Of a stretch of 39,743 nucleotides of DNA, positions 33,042 to 39,743 are shown piece after piece. This stretch comes from Alphaproteobacteria bacterium (GTDB taxonomy: Bacteria; Pseudomonadota; Alphaproteobacteria; UBA9219): the NCBI GenBank assembly GCA_031291435.1, contig JARLJC010000366.1, forward strand, positions 1 to 39,743, written 5' to 3'. The notes beneath the pieces were generated by a model. It did no database searches. It saw nothing but the letters and a program-made list of their open reading frames with translations, and was not told where the DNA came from. The position numbers and the translations under genes are program-made. Numbering within the stretch: position 1 is the first letter of the stretch; each line of letters begins with the position of its first letter.

Positions 33042-34253
33042 TCTCAGTTCAAAACTGCGAACACTCGCCTTGCCGGCGATGGCCTGTTCCAGGGTCGCGG
33101 AATCCCCGATGATCCTTATGGTTTCGTCGTCAACCTCGACGCGATCGATGACCGAACGCAGGTAAGCCCTGCGAAACGCCATGTTCCCGTTGCTGATGTT
33201 CTCCCGCATTGACCGGGCAAAGAGCTCAATAGCTTCGGGCGATACCCTGGTCGCCGGGTTTGCCTGCTCCTTGATCCGTTCGAGCGCAGCCCTGCATCGC
33301 TCGCGGTCCTGCTTGAGGGCGGCAATGCGGGCTCCCAGAATATCGTCGATTTCGGCGATGCCCTGCTCAACCATGCTGTAGACACGCTTGAGCTTGTCTT
33401 CGGCGTCAAACATATCGCGCTGAAGAGCGGCCATGCGGCCGGTTACTTCGGCGTCCTTCTCAGCCTGCCGCCCAAGAGCCGCGGTGAGCATTTCGCGGAG
33501 CCGCTCTCCCGTGAACAGCCGTTCGGACAGATGGTCGGTCACCATGGTATCGAGCGTGTCCATGGGAACGGAACGCCCTTTGCACGCAGTCTTCCCCAGC
33601 CGCGCGGAGCTTGAGCAGGTGTAGTAGCGATAGACCCTGCCGGTTTTGGAAGTGCCCGTGCGAAGCGTCATGCCGCCGCCACAGGTCGCGCAGACGGCCA
33701 GGCCGGTCAGCAGGATCGGTCCGGTGACGACTCGCGGCGGAGTGACTTTGGGATTCCGGGCTGCGAGCGTTTCCTGAACCCGCTCGAATTCCTCCCGGTC
33801 GATGATCGGGGGCACAGCGACGAAAACATGCTCGGACTCAGGCTTCACCCGCCTGGTCTTTGCGTTCAGCCGGTTGAAGCGCCACTCGCCGATGTAGACC
33901 CGGTTGGTGAGAATGCCGTGCAGCGTGCCAACCCCGAAGCGGGCGTTCCGTCGCGTGCGATATCCGCGGGTATTGAGCCATCTGGCGATGTGCTTGATCC
34001 CGAGCGGTCCTGATGTTCCGTCACCATGCAGGTAGAGGCTGAAGATCAGCTTGACCGTCTCCTGTTCGACGCTGTCGATGACAAGCTTCTTCTTAACGCG
34101 CGCGCCGCGCTTCTCGACTTCCTCGGTCTTGTAGCCCAGCGGGACGACGCTGCCGTTGTAGAAGCCCTGGATGGCGTTCTCCCGCATGGCCCGGAGGACG
34201 TGCTTGCCGTTCTCACGCGACTGGTATTCGTCAAAGAGCGCGATCACCTGAAC
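32985..34253 (-). pseudogene. Large serine recombinase lacking the catalytic N-terminal domain
   Basis: Recognisable sequence runs from VIALFDEYQSRENGKHVLRA (end of the resolvase domain) through the recombinase domain (QGFYNGSVVPLGYKTEE, then HIARWLNTRGYRTRRNARFG and TLHGILTNRVYIGEWRFNRL). The zinc ribbon is AVCATCGGGMTLRTG, then YYTCSSSARLGKTACKG. A coiled coil and a C-terminal part follow, ending in RPLRDSNPCSHRERVVS, read from the tRNA-Glu gene. The catalytic serine domain (about 110 residues) is missing: the frame runs on to 34574 but that part is the antisense of a DUF4407-like gene, so the enzyme should be inactive. It lies at the island end, next to the presumed attachment site. Confidence 0.75.
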
Positions 34254-35120
34254 GGAGTGGCGCTCGATCCCGTGAGCAGTAACCAAGTGGTCGCACAGGC
34301 TCAGGACGAGGTGCATAAGCTCGAAGCAGCCGTGGAAAGCGCGAATGCGGCGTCGGATCACGCTGCCGCTGTCGCCAATGATGAGAGAGGTGGAAAGGCG
34401 AGTCCCCAGACATCGGGACGGCCGGGTGCGGGGCCCAAGACGGCGGCCGACGAAGCCAACGCCCAAATCGCCGCAAATCGGGCCACAGAGCTGACGGCGG
34501 AGCTCGACACCTACCGTCAGCGCCTTGATGCAGCGCGCGCCCAGGTGGCGGGCGACGCCCCTGCGGCACAACAACTAGCTCAAGGACAGGTCGAAGCGGT
34601 GTCGAAAGAGCTTGCCGCAGAGCGACAGGCGTTGTCGGACGCAACCGGTCGTTATGACAGCCTTGCAGCAGGCCGCGACAAGGCCATTGAGGCAGGTCTC
34701 ACAGCGTCGCCCAGTTTCAGGTCCGATAGCGATGGGTTGCTGACTCAAATGACTTCACTTTGGACCCTCCTTCACCGCCCGGAGGCAGCGGTTCTGATCT
34801 CGTTGGTGTTGGTCGCGGGAACGTCGCTCGAGCTGTCTTTCTTCTTAACGGCCTTGTTCGGTGCGGAGGCCGTTGTCTACTGCGTGCTGCTCTTTAAGAC
34901 CGAATTTCTCGAAGTCGAGAAAATCGCCGATGCGCTTGAAAGGGAACTCGGGTCAAGCCGCCGCGAGGACGGAGATGAGCTCGGAAGCTACAATACCGCC
35001 AGCACGGACGCTGAGTCAGATGATCAAGCTGGCGCGGCAGAAAATGCTGCCGAAGATCCCTTCGCCCCACCCCCTAAAAGGCCGCGCGGCAGACCACGCA
35101 AAGAGCCGCCTGCGGAATAG
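34254..35120 (+). pseudogene. DUF4407-like membrane/coiled-coil protein, 5'-truncated
   Basis: An open plus-strand frame continues from the recombinase antisense into a coherent protein of about 285 residues. Coiled-coil segments (VVAQAQDEVHKLEAAVESAN, then NRATELTAELDTYRQRLDAA and AQGQVEAVSKELAAERQAL) are followed by a hydrophobic stretch (AAVLISLVLVAGTSLELSFF, then LTALFGAEAVVYCVLL) and an acidic tail ending in basic RPRGRPRKEP. This matches the C-terminal layout of DUF4407 proteins, whose N-terminal membrane helices are absent here. The first codons from 34026 are recombinase antisense and probably not real. A good terminator follows at 35134. Confidence 0.5.
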
Positions 35121-35133
35121 CTGAGACCGACAG

Positions 35134-35163
35134 ACCGCCCGGTGAACCCGGGCGGTTTCGTTT
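35134..35163 (+). terminator. Terminator after the DUF4407-like gene
   Basis: ACCGCCCGG (35134-35142) pairs with CCGGGCGGT (35148-35156), loop TGAAC, followed by TTCGTTT. The stop codon of the small membrane peptide on the other strand begins right at its end. Confidence 0.75.
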
Positions 35164-35267
35164 CAATAGCCCATTCGTGCCGCGACGCTGAGGAGGATGG
35201 TCAGCATGCTGAAAGCCAGCACCAGCAGCAACAGCTTGATGGGAAAGCTTCGGTTACGCAGCGCCAT
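35163..35267 (-). CDS. 34-residue single-pass membrane peptide
   Basis: ATG 35267 is preceded by AGGAGACC at 7 bases. The product MALRNRSFPIKLLLLVLAFS, then MLTILLSVAARMGY, has a basic N-terminus and one hydrophobic helix with no other domain. Its start overlaps the stop of the upstream small gene by 14 bases, so it is probably translated in the mobilization operon. It could be an inserted inner-membrane peptide or an uncleaved signal-like peptide. I do not know a family; its role in transfer is a guess from position. Confidence 0.5.
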   Translation of the reverse strand: MALRNRSFPIKLLLLVLAFSMLTILLSVAARMGY

Positions 35268-35625
35268 TTTCAGGTCTCCTGTTCATCTGGGGTAGACGTC
35301 GACTGTGTGGATCGGGTCGCCGGGGCAGCCGGGACCGCAGCCGCGCCGTCGCCTCGCGGTCGGCAAGACGCCAATCACGGCGCTTGCGCGCGCAACGCTC
35401 CCGGAGCGCCCGAATGGCCGCCGCGCGTCGCTCTCGCAGAGCCCTGACCGCCAGCGGTAGCTCCGCGGGCGCAGTCGTGCGCCGCACGTGCTTGATACAG
35501 TTCTTGAAGTGCGCGTTGATCTCCTGTGCCCCGGCGGAGTAACCGAAATCGCCTCCGCTACGGTCGGGACTCCAACCGGGCAAATCGTCTGGCTCGTCTT
35601 TTTCAGGGGAGCCGAACGTGGCCAT
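35254..35625 (-). CDS. Small hypothetical Arg-rich protein downstream of the relaxase
   Basis: A 123-residue protein starting at ATG 35625 behind GGGGGAG, 16 bases after the relaxase stop. The N-terminal half is acidic (PEKDEPDDLPGWSPDRSG), then NAHFKNCIKHVRRTTAPAEL. The C-terminal half is unusually rich in Arg and Ala (AVRALRERRAAAIRALRERC), suggesting a helix that binds nucleic acid. Longer reading frames exist here but this start has the best ribosome site. Co-transcribed with mobC and the relaxase. Function unknown. Confidence 0.55.
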   Translation of the reverse strand: MATFGSPEKDEPDDLPGWSPDRSGGDFGYSAGAQEINAHFKNCIKHVRRTTAPAELPLAVRALRERRAAAIRALRERCARKRRDWRLADREATARLRSRLPRRPDPHSRRLPQMNRRPENGAA

Positions 35626-35641
35626 TGGCTCGCTCCCCCGG

Positions 35642-37096
35642 TCATTCCCAATATCGTTCCTGTTGCCGGTCGCGGTAGGCGGCCTCCTCCTGTTCCCGCT
35701 TCCGACTGGCAATCCAGGCCGCGTCGTCATCTGCCTTGCGTGTACTGCTGCGGGACTCTTCCGGCTCGCGGGCTGGCACCTGTGGCTTGCGGGTCTCGGT
35801 CCCAGTGAGAGCATCGCCGATGCTCCCCAGTATCGATGCGAAGAACAAAGCTGACCCGATGGCTCCGCCGAGTCCGATGTCACCTCCGGATCGCGTGCCG
35901 CCGTTGTCCGGTTCGGGATCACGGCCGAAGCCGCCTGCCGTCGATCGGTCTCCGGTTGACCGCTCGTCCTCCTTGCCATTTTCGCGATGCTCGTCAGTGC
36001 GCTCGTTGGCCCGGGCATACCGCCTCTCCTCGACAGATGTGAGGAAATCCGCGGAGTCGAGCCCGGCGCCCTGGCGGTCGTGCAGCGTGGCGCGATCGCT
36101 GCGCTGATCGGACAGGACCTCTTTATAGAGATCGGCACGTTCCTTCCGCAGCGCGTCCATCGCTTCGTCGCGGCGCGCGGAGAGCAGCTCACTCTGACCG
36201 GCGATCAGATTTTCCTTGAGCTCAGCGAAAGTCTGGCTGTCGCCCCAGTTTTCGACAGCCGCGTAATAATTCGCCCAGAGCGGGCGAAATTCCTCGCGTA
36301 CCTCACGATAAATAGCGCCGCGCAAATCCTTGAACTGCGCCCTGCTTTCGGCGACGAAATCCTCGCGCTCGCCACGCTCGATTTTTTTCAGAATGCGCCA
36401 CTCGCGCGCATAAGGGTCCTCGGGCCCGTCCGAATTATCGACGCCATCGGCCCGATTTTCCCCCCGGGTTTTTTCATCGGGCCCGAGCCGGGCATTTTCC
36501 TCGCGCTCGAATTCTTTCTGGGATTCCTGAAACGCCACCCATGCGGGGCGCGGCATCGACTCCTCGCGATTTTCGGCATTTTCGAGCCGCTGGTCGCAAA
36601 ACATGCCGTGCTCGCGTTCATATTCGAGCGCCCATTTTTGCGCCCGGCGATATTCGAAACCCTCGTCGATTTTCGTGCCGTTTTCCGGATGTACGGCATT
36701 CAGCAAAACATGCACGTGGTCGTAGGTCTTTTCATCATGGGCGACGAGAACGGCCTGGTGCTCATCCCAGCCCATATGCCGCAGAAAATCCTCGGTCGCC
36801 TCGATCATGTGGTCGCGGGTGGGATTTTCCTCAGGCGACCAGTTGAGACTGAAATGCTTCACGGGATTTTCTGTCGCCCGCCCGCCGGCACGAATGCCGG
36901 CCTCCTGCTTGAGGATCTCGGCATTTTCGGCGGTGAGGTACATTTCGCTGATGGCCGACGGCACGTGGTCGTTGGCGAGGTTAAGGGTATGCGTCCAGGC
37001 GACGCGTTCACTCGTTTCGGCGTGGTCAGCGTCGTGCGTGAGATAGGCGGCGGCTCCCTTGAAGGACTTTCCTGCCGACAGCATGCGAATAATCAT
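35642..37096 (-). CDS. Relaxase/mobilization nuclease (MobA/VirD2-like)
   Basis: A 484-residue protein. The relaxase domain (about 1-170) shows MLSAGKSFKGAAAYLTHDAD (candidate nicking Y18), the conserved ENPVKHFSLNWSPEENPTRD and the HUH-type metal site YDHVHVLLNAVHPENGTKI (H127, H129), with H120 before it. A charged central part (about 170-330) is rich in Glu/Lys and the tail has Gly-rich GGTRSGGDIGLGGAIGSALF, then FASILGSIGDALTG, perhaps a hydrophobic anchor. It begins at ATG 37096, overlapping the mobC stop by ATGA. It would nick oriT on the island and pilot the strand. The family differs from the left-island relaxase. Confidence 0.85.
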   Translation of the reverse strand: MIIRMLSAGKSFKGAAAYLTHDADHAETSERVAWTHTLNLANDHVPSAISEMYLTAENAEILKQEAGIRAGGRATENPVKHFSLNWSPEENPTRDHMIEATEDFLRHMGWDEHQAVLVAHDEKTYDHVHVLLNAVHPENGTKIDEGFEYRRAQKWALEYEREHGMFCDQRLENAENREESMPRPAWVAFQESQKEFEREENARLGPDEKTRGENRADGVDNSDGPEDPYAREWRILKKIERGEREDFVAESRAQFKDLRGAIYREVREEFRPLWANYYAAVENWGDSQTFAELKENLIAGQSELLSARRDEAMDALRKERADLYKEVLSDQRSDRATLHDRQGAGLDSADFLTSVEERRYARANERTDEHRENGKEDERSTGDRSTAGGFGRDPEPDNGGTRSGGDIGLGGAIGSALFFASILGSIGDALTGTETRKPQVPAREPEESRSSTRKADDDAAWIASRKREQEEAAYRDRQQERYWE

Positions 37097-37434
37097 GGCT
37101 GCATACTCCGCGCGATGATCTGACGGATATCATTGAGCAGCGGCTCGAGGTCGGCAGGTACCGGATCGCCGGTGCGATGAAGATAGCGGACGAGCTGATT
37201 GAGGTTGTTTCCCAGGCGGACCAGTTGCCCGTAAATCAGCCGCTCAAGGTTGCTGCCGGTGGGCGCAGCCTGCCGCGTAACGGCGCGCTCTTCGTCGAGA
37301 AGAATGGCGCGGCCAAAATGGACCGGGCGCATGCCCACAGCCTCGGCGCGCCGGCGAATGCCGTCGAGTTCGCTGTCTGTCAGGCTCAGATTGAGCTGCC
37401 TGTCGCGCGGTTCCGATTTTCTTGGCCGGCCCAT
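37093..37434 (-). CDS. mobC: MobC-like relaxosome accessory protein
   Basis: A 113-residue protein. ATG 37434 (MGRPRKSEPRDRQLNLSLTD) has AGAGG 5 bases upstream; longer starts (37485, 37527) exist but fit less well. The N-terminal ribbon-helix-helix-like segment QLNLSLTDSELDGIRRRAEA, then VGMRPVHFGRAILL, is followed by the MobC signature LVRLGNNLNQLVRYLHRTG and a C-terminal helix. MobC proteins bind next to oriT and aid relaxase nicking. It is translationally coupled to the relaxase, and the candidate oriT lies upstream. Confidence 0.85.
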   Translation of the reverse strand: MGRPRKSEPRDRQLNLSLTDSELDGIRRRAEAVGMRPVHFGRAILLDEERAVTRQAAPTGSNLERLIYGQLVRLGNNLNQLVRYLHRTGDPVPADLEPLLNDIRQIIARSMQP

Positions 37435-37504
37435 GGTCGCCTCTTTCTTGCAGAGCGCATGCGTCCCTGGGGTTTCGGTGGCCATAAAATTGCCGGCCCC
37501 TGAA

Positions 37505-37686
37505 CGAGACTCTTTGCCCCTAGGCAAAGAGACATCTCGCTACCCTCTACCCGACCAATATATCTTTTCTCCTTGGCCTATCCCATTGTAAGCCTTGGTA
37601 ATTACATCCTTTGCCATCCATGACATCGTCTTACATCAAAGCCCTCGCGCGCGCGAAAACCTTCATCGAAAAAGAAAATGCGCCCG
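37505..37686. other. Candidate oriT region upstream of mobC
   Basis: A 182-base stretch without supported genes, directly upstream of mobC and ahead of the relaxase, the usual oriT position. It contains the perfect 9-bp inverted repeat CTCTTTGCC (37510-37518), loop CCTA, GGCAAAGAG (37523-37531), then an AT-richer, pyrimidine-rich segment with TATCCC near 37580. The nick site cannot be placed: no exact match to a known nic consensus was found by eye. Confidence 0.4.
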
Positions 37687-37860
37687 TTAGGACGCACCCT
37701 CCTGCTTGACCGAAATATCCGACATTTCGCTGCGGACCTGACGGAACCGTTCGATAAATCTGCCGAGGATAAATTGCTGCCAGGCCTCGGTATCGCTGGT
37801 GGCCTCGACACGCGCCCGATGGGTGACGTGCTCGACGATGGTGACGGTGTAGATCTTCAT
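37687..37860 (-). CDS. 57-residue hypothetical protein
   Basis: ATG 37860 with GGAAGG about 8 bases upstream. The product MKIYTVTIVEHVTHRARVEA, then TSDTEAWQQFILGRFIERFR, looks like a small beta-alpha protein without a membrane segment. No family recognised. It ends beside the candidate oriT, and the TraG/VirD4 relic lies divergently, so it could be an old mobilization-island gene. Confidence 0.45.
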   Translation of the reverse strand: MKIYTVTIVEHVTHRARVEATSDTEAWQQFILGRFIERFRQVRSEMSDISVKQEGAS

Positions 37861-37871
37861 GCCCGCCTTCC

Positions 37872-38097
37872 CGGATGCCGGGAAACTCCGGCGCATGATT
37901 GGGCACCGCGTGATCGTGCTCGATCCCTTCGGGCAGTCGGGCGAGCCGAGCGCGTCCTTCAACGCGCTGGCGGAGCTCAACCCTGACAGCCTCAATATCA
38001 TCGATGATGTCGCCTCGATTTCGCAGGCGCTGGTGGTCGACCAGGGCGACAGCCGTTCACAGCATTGGAACGACAGCGCGCGGGTGCTGTGTCGGTC
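37872..38097 (+). pseudogene. VirD4/TraG-type coupling protein, internal fragment
   Basis: A plus-strand frame reads LRRMIGHRVIVLDPFGQSGE, then PSASFNALAELNPDSLNIID, DVASISQALVVDQGD and SQHWNDSARVL. The GHRVxVLDPFGxSG, SFNxLAELxPDS and HWxxSAR motifs are characteristic of VirD4/TraG T4SS coupling proteins just downstream of the Walker A region. The homology begins near 37872 and stops near 38097, where unrelated sequence follows; Walker A and the C-terminus are missing. It shows the island once carried (or picked up) part of a conjugation system. Confidence 0.7.
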
Positions 38098-38271
38098 AAG
38101 CGCATTGCCTCGCTAATTAACGGTGTCTCCGCGGTTTCGTTGGTGGAGCAGGTTGCCTATACGATTGCAAACTCGGCCTGGATATTTAGTAAGGGGAATT
38201 GCTACGAGCAGAGGGTAAGGGAGGCCAACTCGGAGTTTCTGGGTCGGCCAGGACGCCTAACGGACCGATGA

Positions 38272-38736
38272 TCAACAACACCTCACCAGCGATCGATGCT
38301 GCCGCGATGGACGCGTAACATTGGACTTTGCCAGTTCCGTGCATCGAGGCTGAACTTGCCCTTGGCTTGACGGGCATACGCGCCGACGGCCATTGTCGTC
38401 GGCATCGTCCGGATCGGGAGTGCTCTCGTATTCCCGGTAGAAGACGACGAGCGAGGATTTCTCGCCCTTGCGAACCTGAGCGCCGCGTTCGAGCCATTGG
38501 CGGTAAGTGCCCCAGATCGGGGTTGAGTAACCCAACACTTCGGCGGCGACCCAGAGGCTGACGACGTTGATGCCGTTATAGGCTTTGCCAGTGAGGGCAT
38601 TGACGGGGATGTGCAGCGCTCCCGCGCTCTTGCGCCACGGCAAGGTGAACTGGCCAGGACTGGCCTCGATGGCGGCGAGGAGCTGGTTGGTGACTTCGGC
38701 GTGGATGTCGCGGCGTACGGGTTCGCCCTTGGGCAT
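38272..38736 (-). CDS. ArdC-like antirestriction protein, truncated
   Basis: Starts at ATG 38736 behind AAGGAGAG. The first about 115 residues contain DIHAEVTNQLLAAIEASPGQ, then FTLPWRKSAGALHIPVNAL, TGKAYNGINVVSLWVAAEVL and TYRQWLERGAQVRKGEKSSL: the ArdC ssDNA-binding N-terminal domain. The remaining 40 residues (from ADDNGRRRVC on) do not continue the family, and the metalloprotease-like C-terminal half is absent. The product is 154 residues against about 300 for full ArdC. Full-length proteins protect incoming single strands from restriction; whether this half does is unknown. Confidence 0.7.
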   Translation of the reverse strand: MPKGEPVRRDIHAEVTNQLLAAIEASPGQFTLPWRKSAGALHIPVNALTGKAYNGINVVSLWVAAEVLGYSTPIWGTYRQWLERGAQVRKGEKSSLVVFYREYESTPDPDDADDNGRRRVCPSSQGQVQPRCTELAKSNVTRPSRQHRSLVRCC

Positions 38737-39052
38737 TTTGCTCTCCTTCGGATGAGCCGCCGGAAGTGGCGGTCTCGATGCCGAAAGAGGGCGACGGGGA
38801 ATAAGCGGGTGCGGAACCCGACCAGAGGGAGGGCGGCCGGCCCAAGCCGAAAGCCGAGGCGAACGCCTTGCAGCGCCCGCGCCCCGGCGCAGATTCGGCA
38901 TTATCGAGAGACCGCACGCGGGGCTCAACCGATGAGAGCAGCAGGAAAGATGAACCCTGCGCTCGGGGTCGCAGCCACATCCGGCTGGCAATGGCGGGGC
39001 CGGCGAATGCAAGGTGACGGTGTGGTAACATTCCCCCGTTGGGGGGATACCT
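38737..39052. other. Spacer between the divergent ardC-like and HEPN-like genes
   Basis: A 316-base GC-rich spacer. Reading frames cross it on both strands but none has a convincing start or family match. The promoters of both divergent genes should lie here; I see no clear -35/-10 pair. Confidence 0.5.
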
Positions 39053-39670
39053 ATGCCGACGCAAGCCGATCTCGACGCCGCCAGGACCTACACCTCGATC
39101 ATGGAGGAAGCGAAATTCCGCGCCCTCAGCATCAACAGGCTTACCGGGCCGATCGCTTTATCCGCGCCGCTAGCACGCGAATTCTGCTTCTTGCAGCTTC
39201 GCATGCTCTGCGAGTTGATCGCCCTCGGCTGCCTGGTAGCGCATGGCGATATCGAGGAAACGAAATCGCCGCAGCTTCAGAAGTCATACAACGCCGGCGA
39301 CATCGTCAAACTGCTGGAAAAGCTACACCCCAACTTCTATCCGTCGCCGCGAAAGCCCGTTTTCAGTCCGGGTCACGTTCACCTGGAGGATTATGACGGC
39401 GAGTATCTGACCAAGGATGAATTGCTGACGCTTTACGGCAGGTGTGGGGATGCGCTGCACAGGGGCAGCCTTCGGAACCTGCTCAACCGGAAAAGCCAGC
39501 CCCCGGCTGATTTCCAGGATATTCAGCGCTGGGGACAGAAGATCCTCAACCTGCTCAGCTTCCACATCATCAGCCGCGTCGGGGGCAACTTCCATCTCGT
39601 TGCTGCGCTTGAGGCTGCTCAGGTCGGCGGCAACGTGCTTGTATCGGTCGCCGAAGCCCCCGAGGCATAG
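39053..39670 (+). CDS. Hypothetical protein, possible HEPN-like fold
   Basis: A 205-residue soluble protein with GGGGGGA upstream of ATG 39053. It appears all-helical: REFCFLQLRMLCELIALGCL, then NAGDIVKLLEKLHPNF, then LTLYGRCGDALHRGSLRNLL. RCGDALH fits the R-x5-H spacing of HEPN ribonuclease motifs, and the layout (long helix, then an R..H helix) is similar, but the match is short and not proven. The C-terminal about 60 residues (WGQKILNLLSFHIISRVGGN) are unrecognised. It sits divergent to the ArdC-like gene on the island, where defence genes are common. Confidence 0.5.
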   Translation: MPTQADLDAARTYTSIMEEAKFRALSINRLTGPIALSAPLAREFCFLQLRMLCELIALGCLVAHGDIEETKSPQLQKSYNAGDIVKLLEKLHPNFYPSPRKPVFSPGHVHLEDYDGEYLTKDELLTLYGRCGDALHRGSLRNLLNRKSQPPADFQDIQRWGQKILNLLSFHIISRVGGNFHLVAALEAAQVGGNVLVSVAEAPEA

Positions 39671-39743
39671 TCCGGGGAACCGGCTGCTGGGAGAATTCCG
39701 GGGACATAATGCATACTCTACACCAATCGAACCGCCGCCTACC

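Noticed and set aside
34026-34253. N-terminal part of the long plus-strand frame leading into the DUF4407-like gene
   Set aside because: It is the antisense of the recombinase domain, so the frame is open only by chance across the junction.
34254-34574. N-terminal extension of the recombinase frame (to 34574)
   Set aside because: It is the antisense of the coiled-coil gene and does not resemble a resolvase catalytic domain.
38098-38271. 68-codon frame after the coupling-protein relic
   Set aside because: No similarity to the VirD4/TraG family and no ribosome site; likely debris past a deletion junction.
1-39743. CRISPR array, rRNA operon or replication origin
   Set aside because: No regularly spaced direct repeats, no rRNA-like sequence and no cluster of DnaA boxes or iterons seen by eye.
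39671-39743. Possible insertion-sequence end at the right edge (CCGGGGACATAATGC)
   Set aside because: Resembles the ends of some insertion sequences, but there is too little sequence to show an inverted repeat or transposase.

Overview
The window looks like a piece of an alphaproteobacterial chromosome, probably Rhodospirillales-like; no genus can be supported from the sequence. The evidence is the FlaF/FlbT pair beside a short flagellin, the RNase D-lptC-lptA-lptB block, the Liv transporter genes, and moderately GC-rich coding. It has three parts: the end of one mobile island (1 to about 3605), a chromosomal core (about 3605 to 33041), and the start of a second mobile island (about 33042 to the right edge).

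Left island (1-3604). An IS5-type transposase remnant runs off the left edge. Next come two 5'-truncated, head-to-head relatives of a TrmB-like regulator effector domain, the 3' half of a mobC gene, a small MobA/VirD2-type relaxase, an excisionase-like HTH gene and a tyrosine integrase. The integrase ends 52 bases from the 3' end of tRNA-Val(CAC), the usual layout of an integrative mobilizable element in a tRNA 3' end.

Core (3605-33041). A lone type IV-like prepilin and an IalB-like periplasmic protein lie downstream of a hisS-penicillin-binding protein operon on the minus strand; dsbB is divergent from hisS. A flagellar cluster follows on the plus strand: flgE (hook), flgK and flgL (hook-filament junction), a methyltransferase-regulatory-domain protein with a degenerate SAM motif, and two TPR-GT9 proteins. 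Converging on it from the minus strand are flagellin, flbT and flaF, and behind the flagellin lie three more glycosyltransferase genes. Two good sigma-54 elements, before flgE and before the flagellin gene, drive the two arms. The arrangement suggests a flagellin production and surface-modification locus. After a 188-bp nested palindromic element come RNase D and the LPS-export genes lptC, lptA and lptB. Then follow a GNAT-like gene, an unknown gene and a minus-strand transporter operon (livG, livF, two tandem livJ/livK-type binding proteins, and a VTT/DedA-family membrane protein) that lacks the permease genes livH and livM.

Right island (33042-39743). It is inserted at tRNA-Glu(TTC). A large serine recombinase reads into the 3' half of the tRNA but has lost its catalytic N-terminus. 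It is joined head-on to a 5'-truncated DUF4407-like gene. Beyond are a mobilization operon on the minus strand (mobC, relaxase, a small Arg-rich protein and a 34-residue membrane peptide) with a candidate oriT upstream, a VirD4/TraG coupling-protein relic, a truncated ArdC-type antirestriction protein, and an unknown protein with a HEPN-like motif. Both islands therefore carry mobC-relaxase modules, but of different families and with different integration enzymes, and both show internal deletions.
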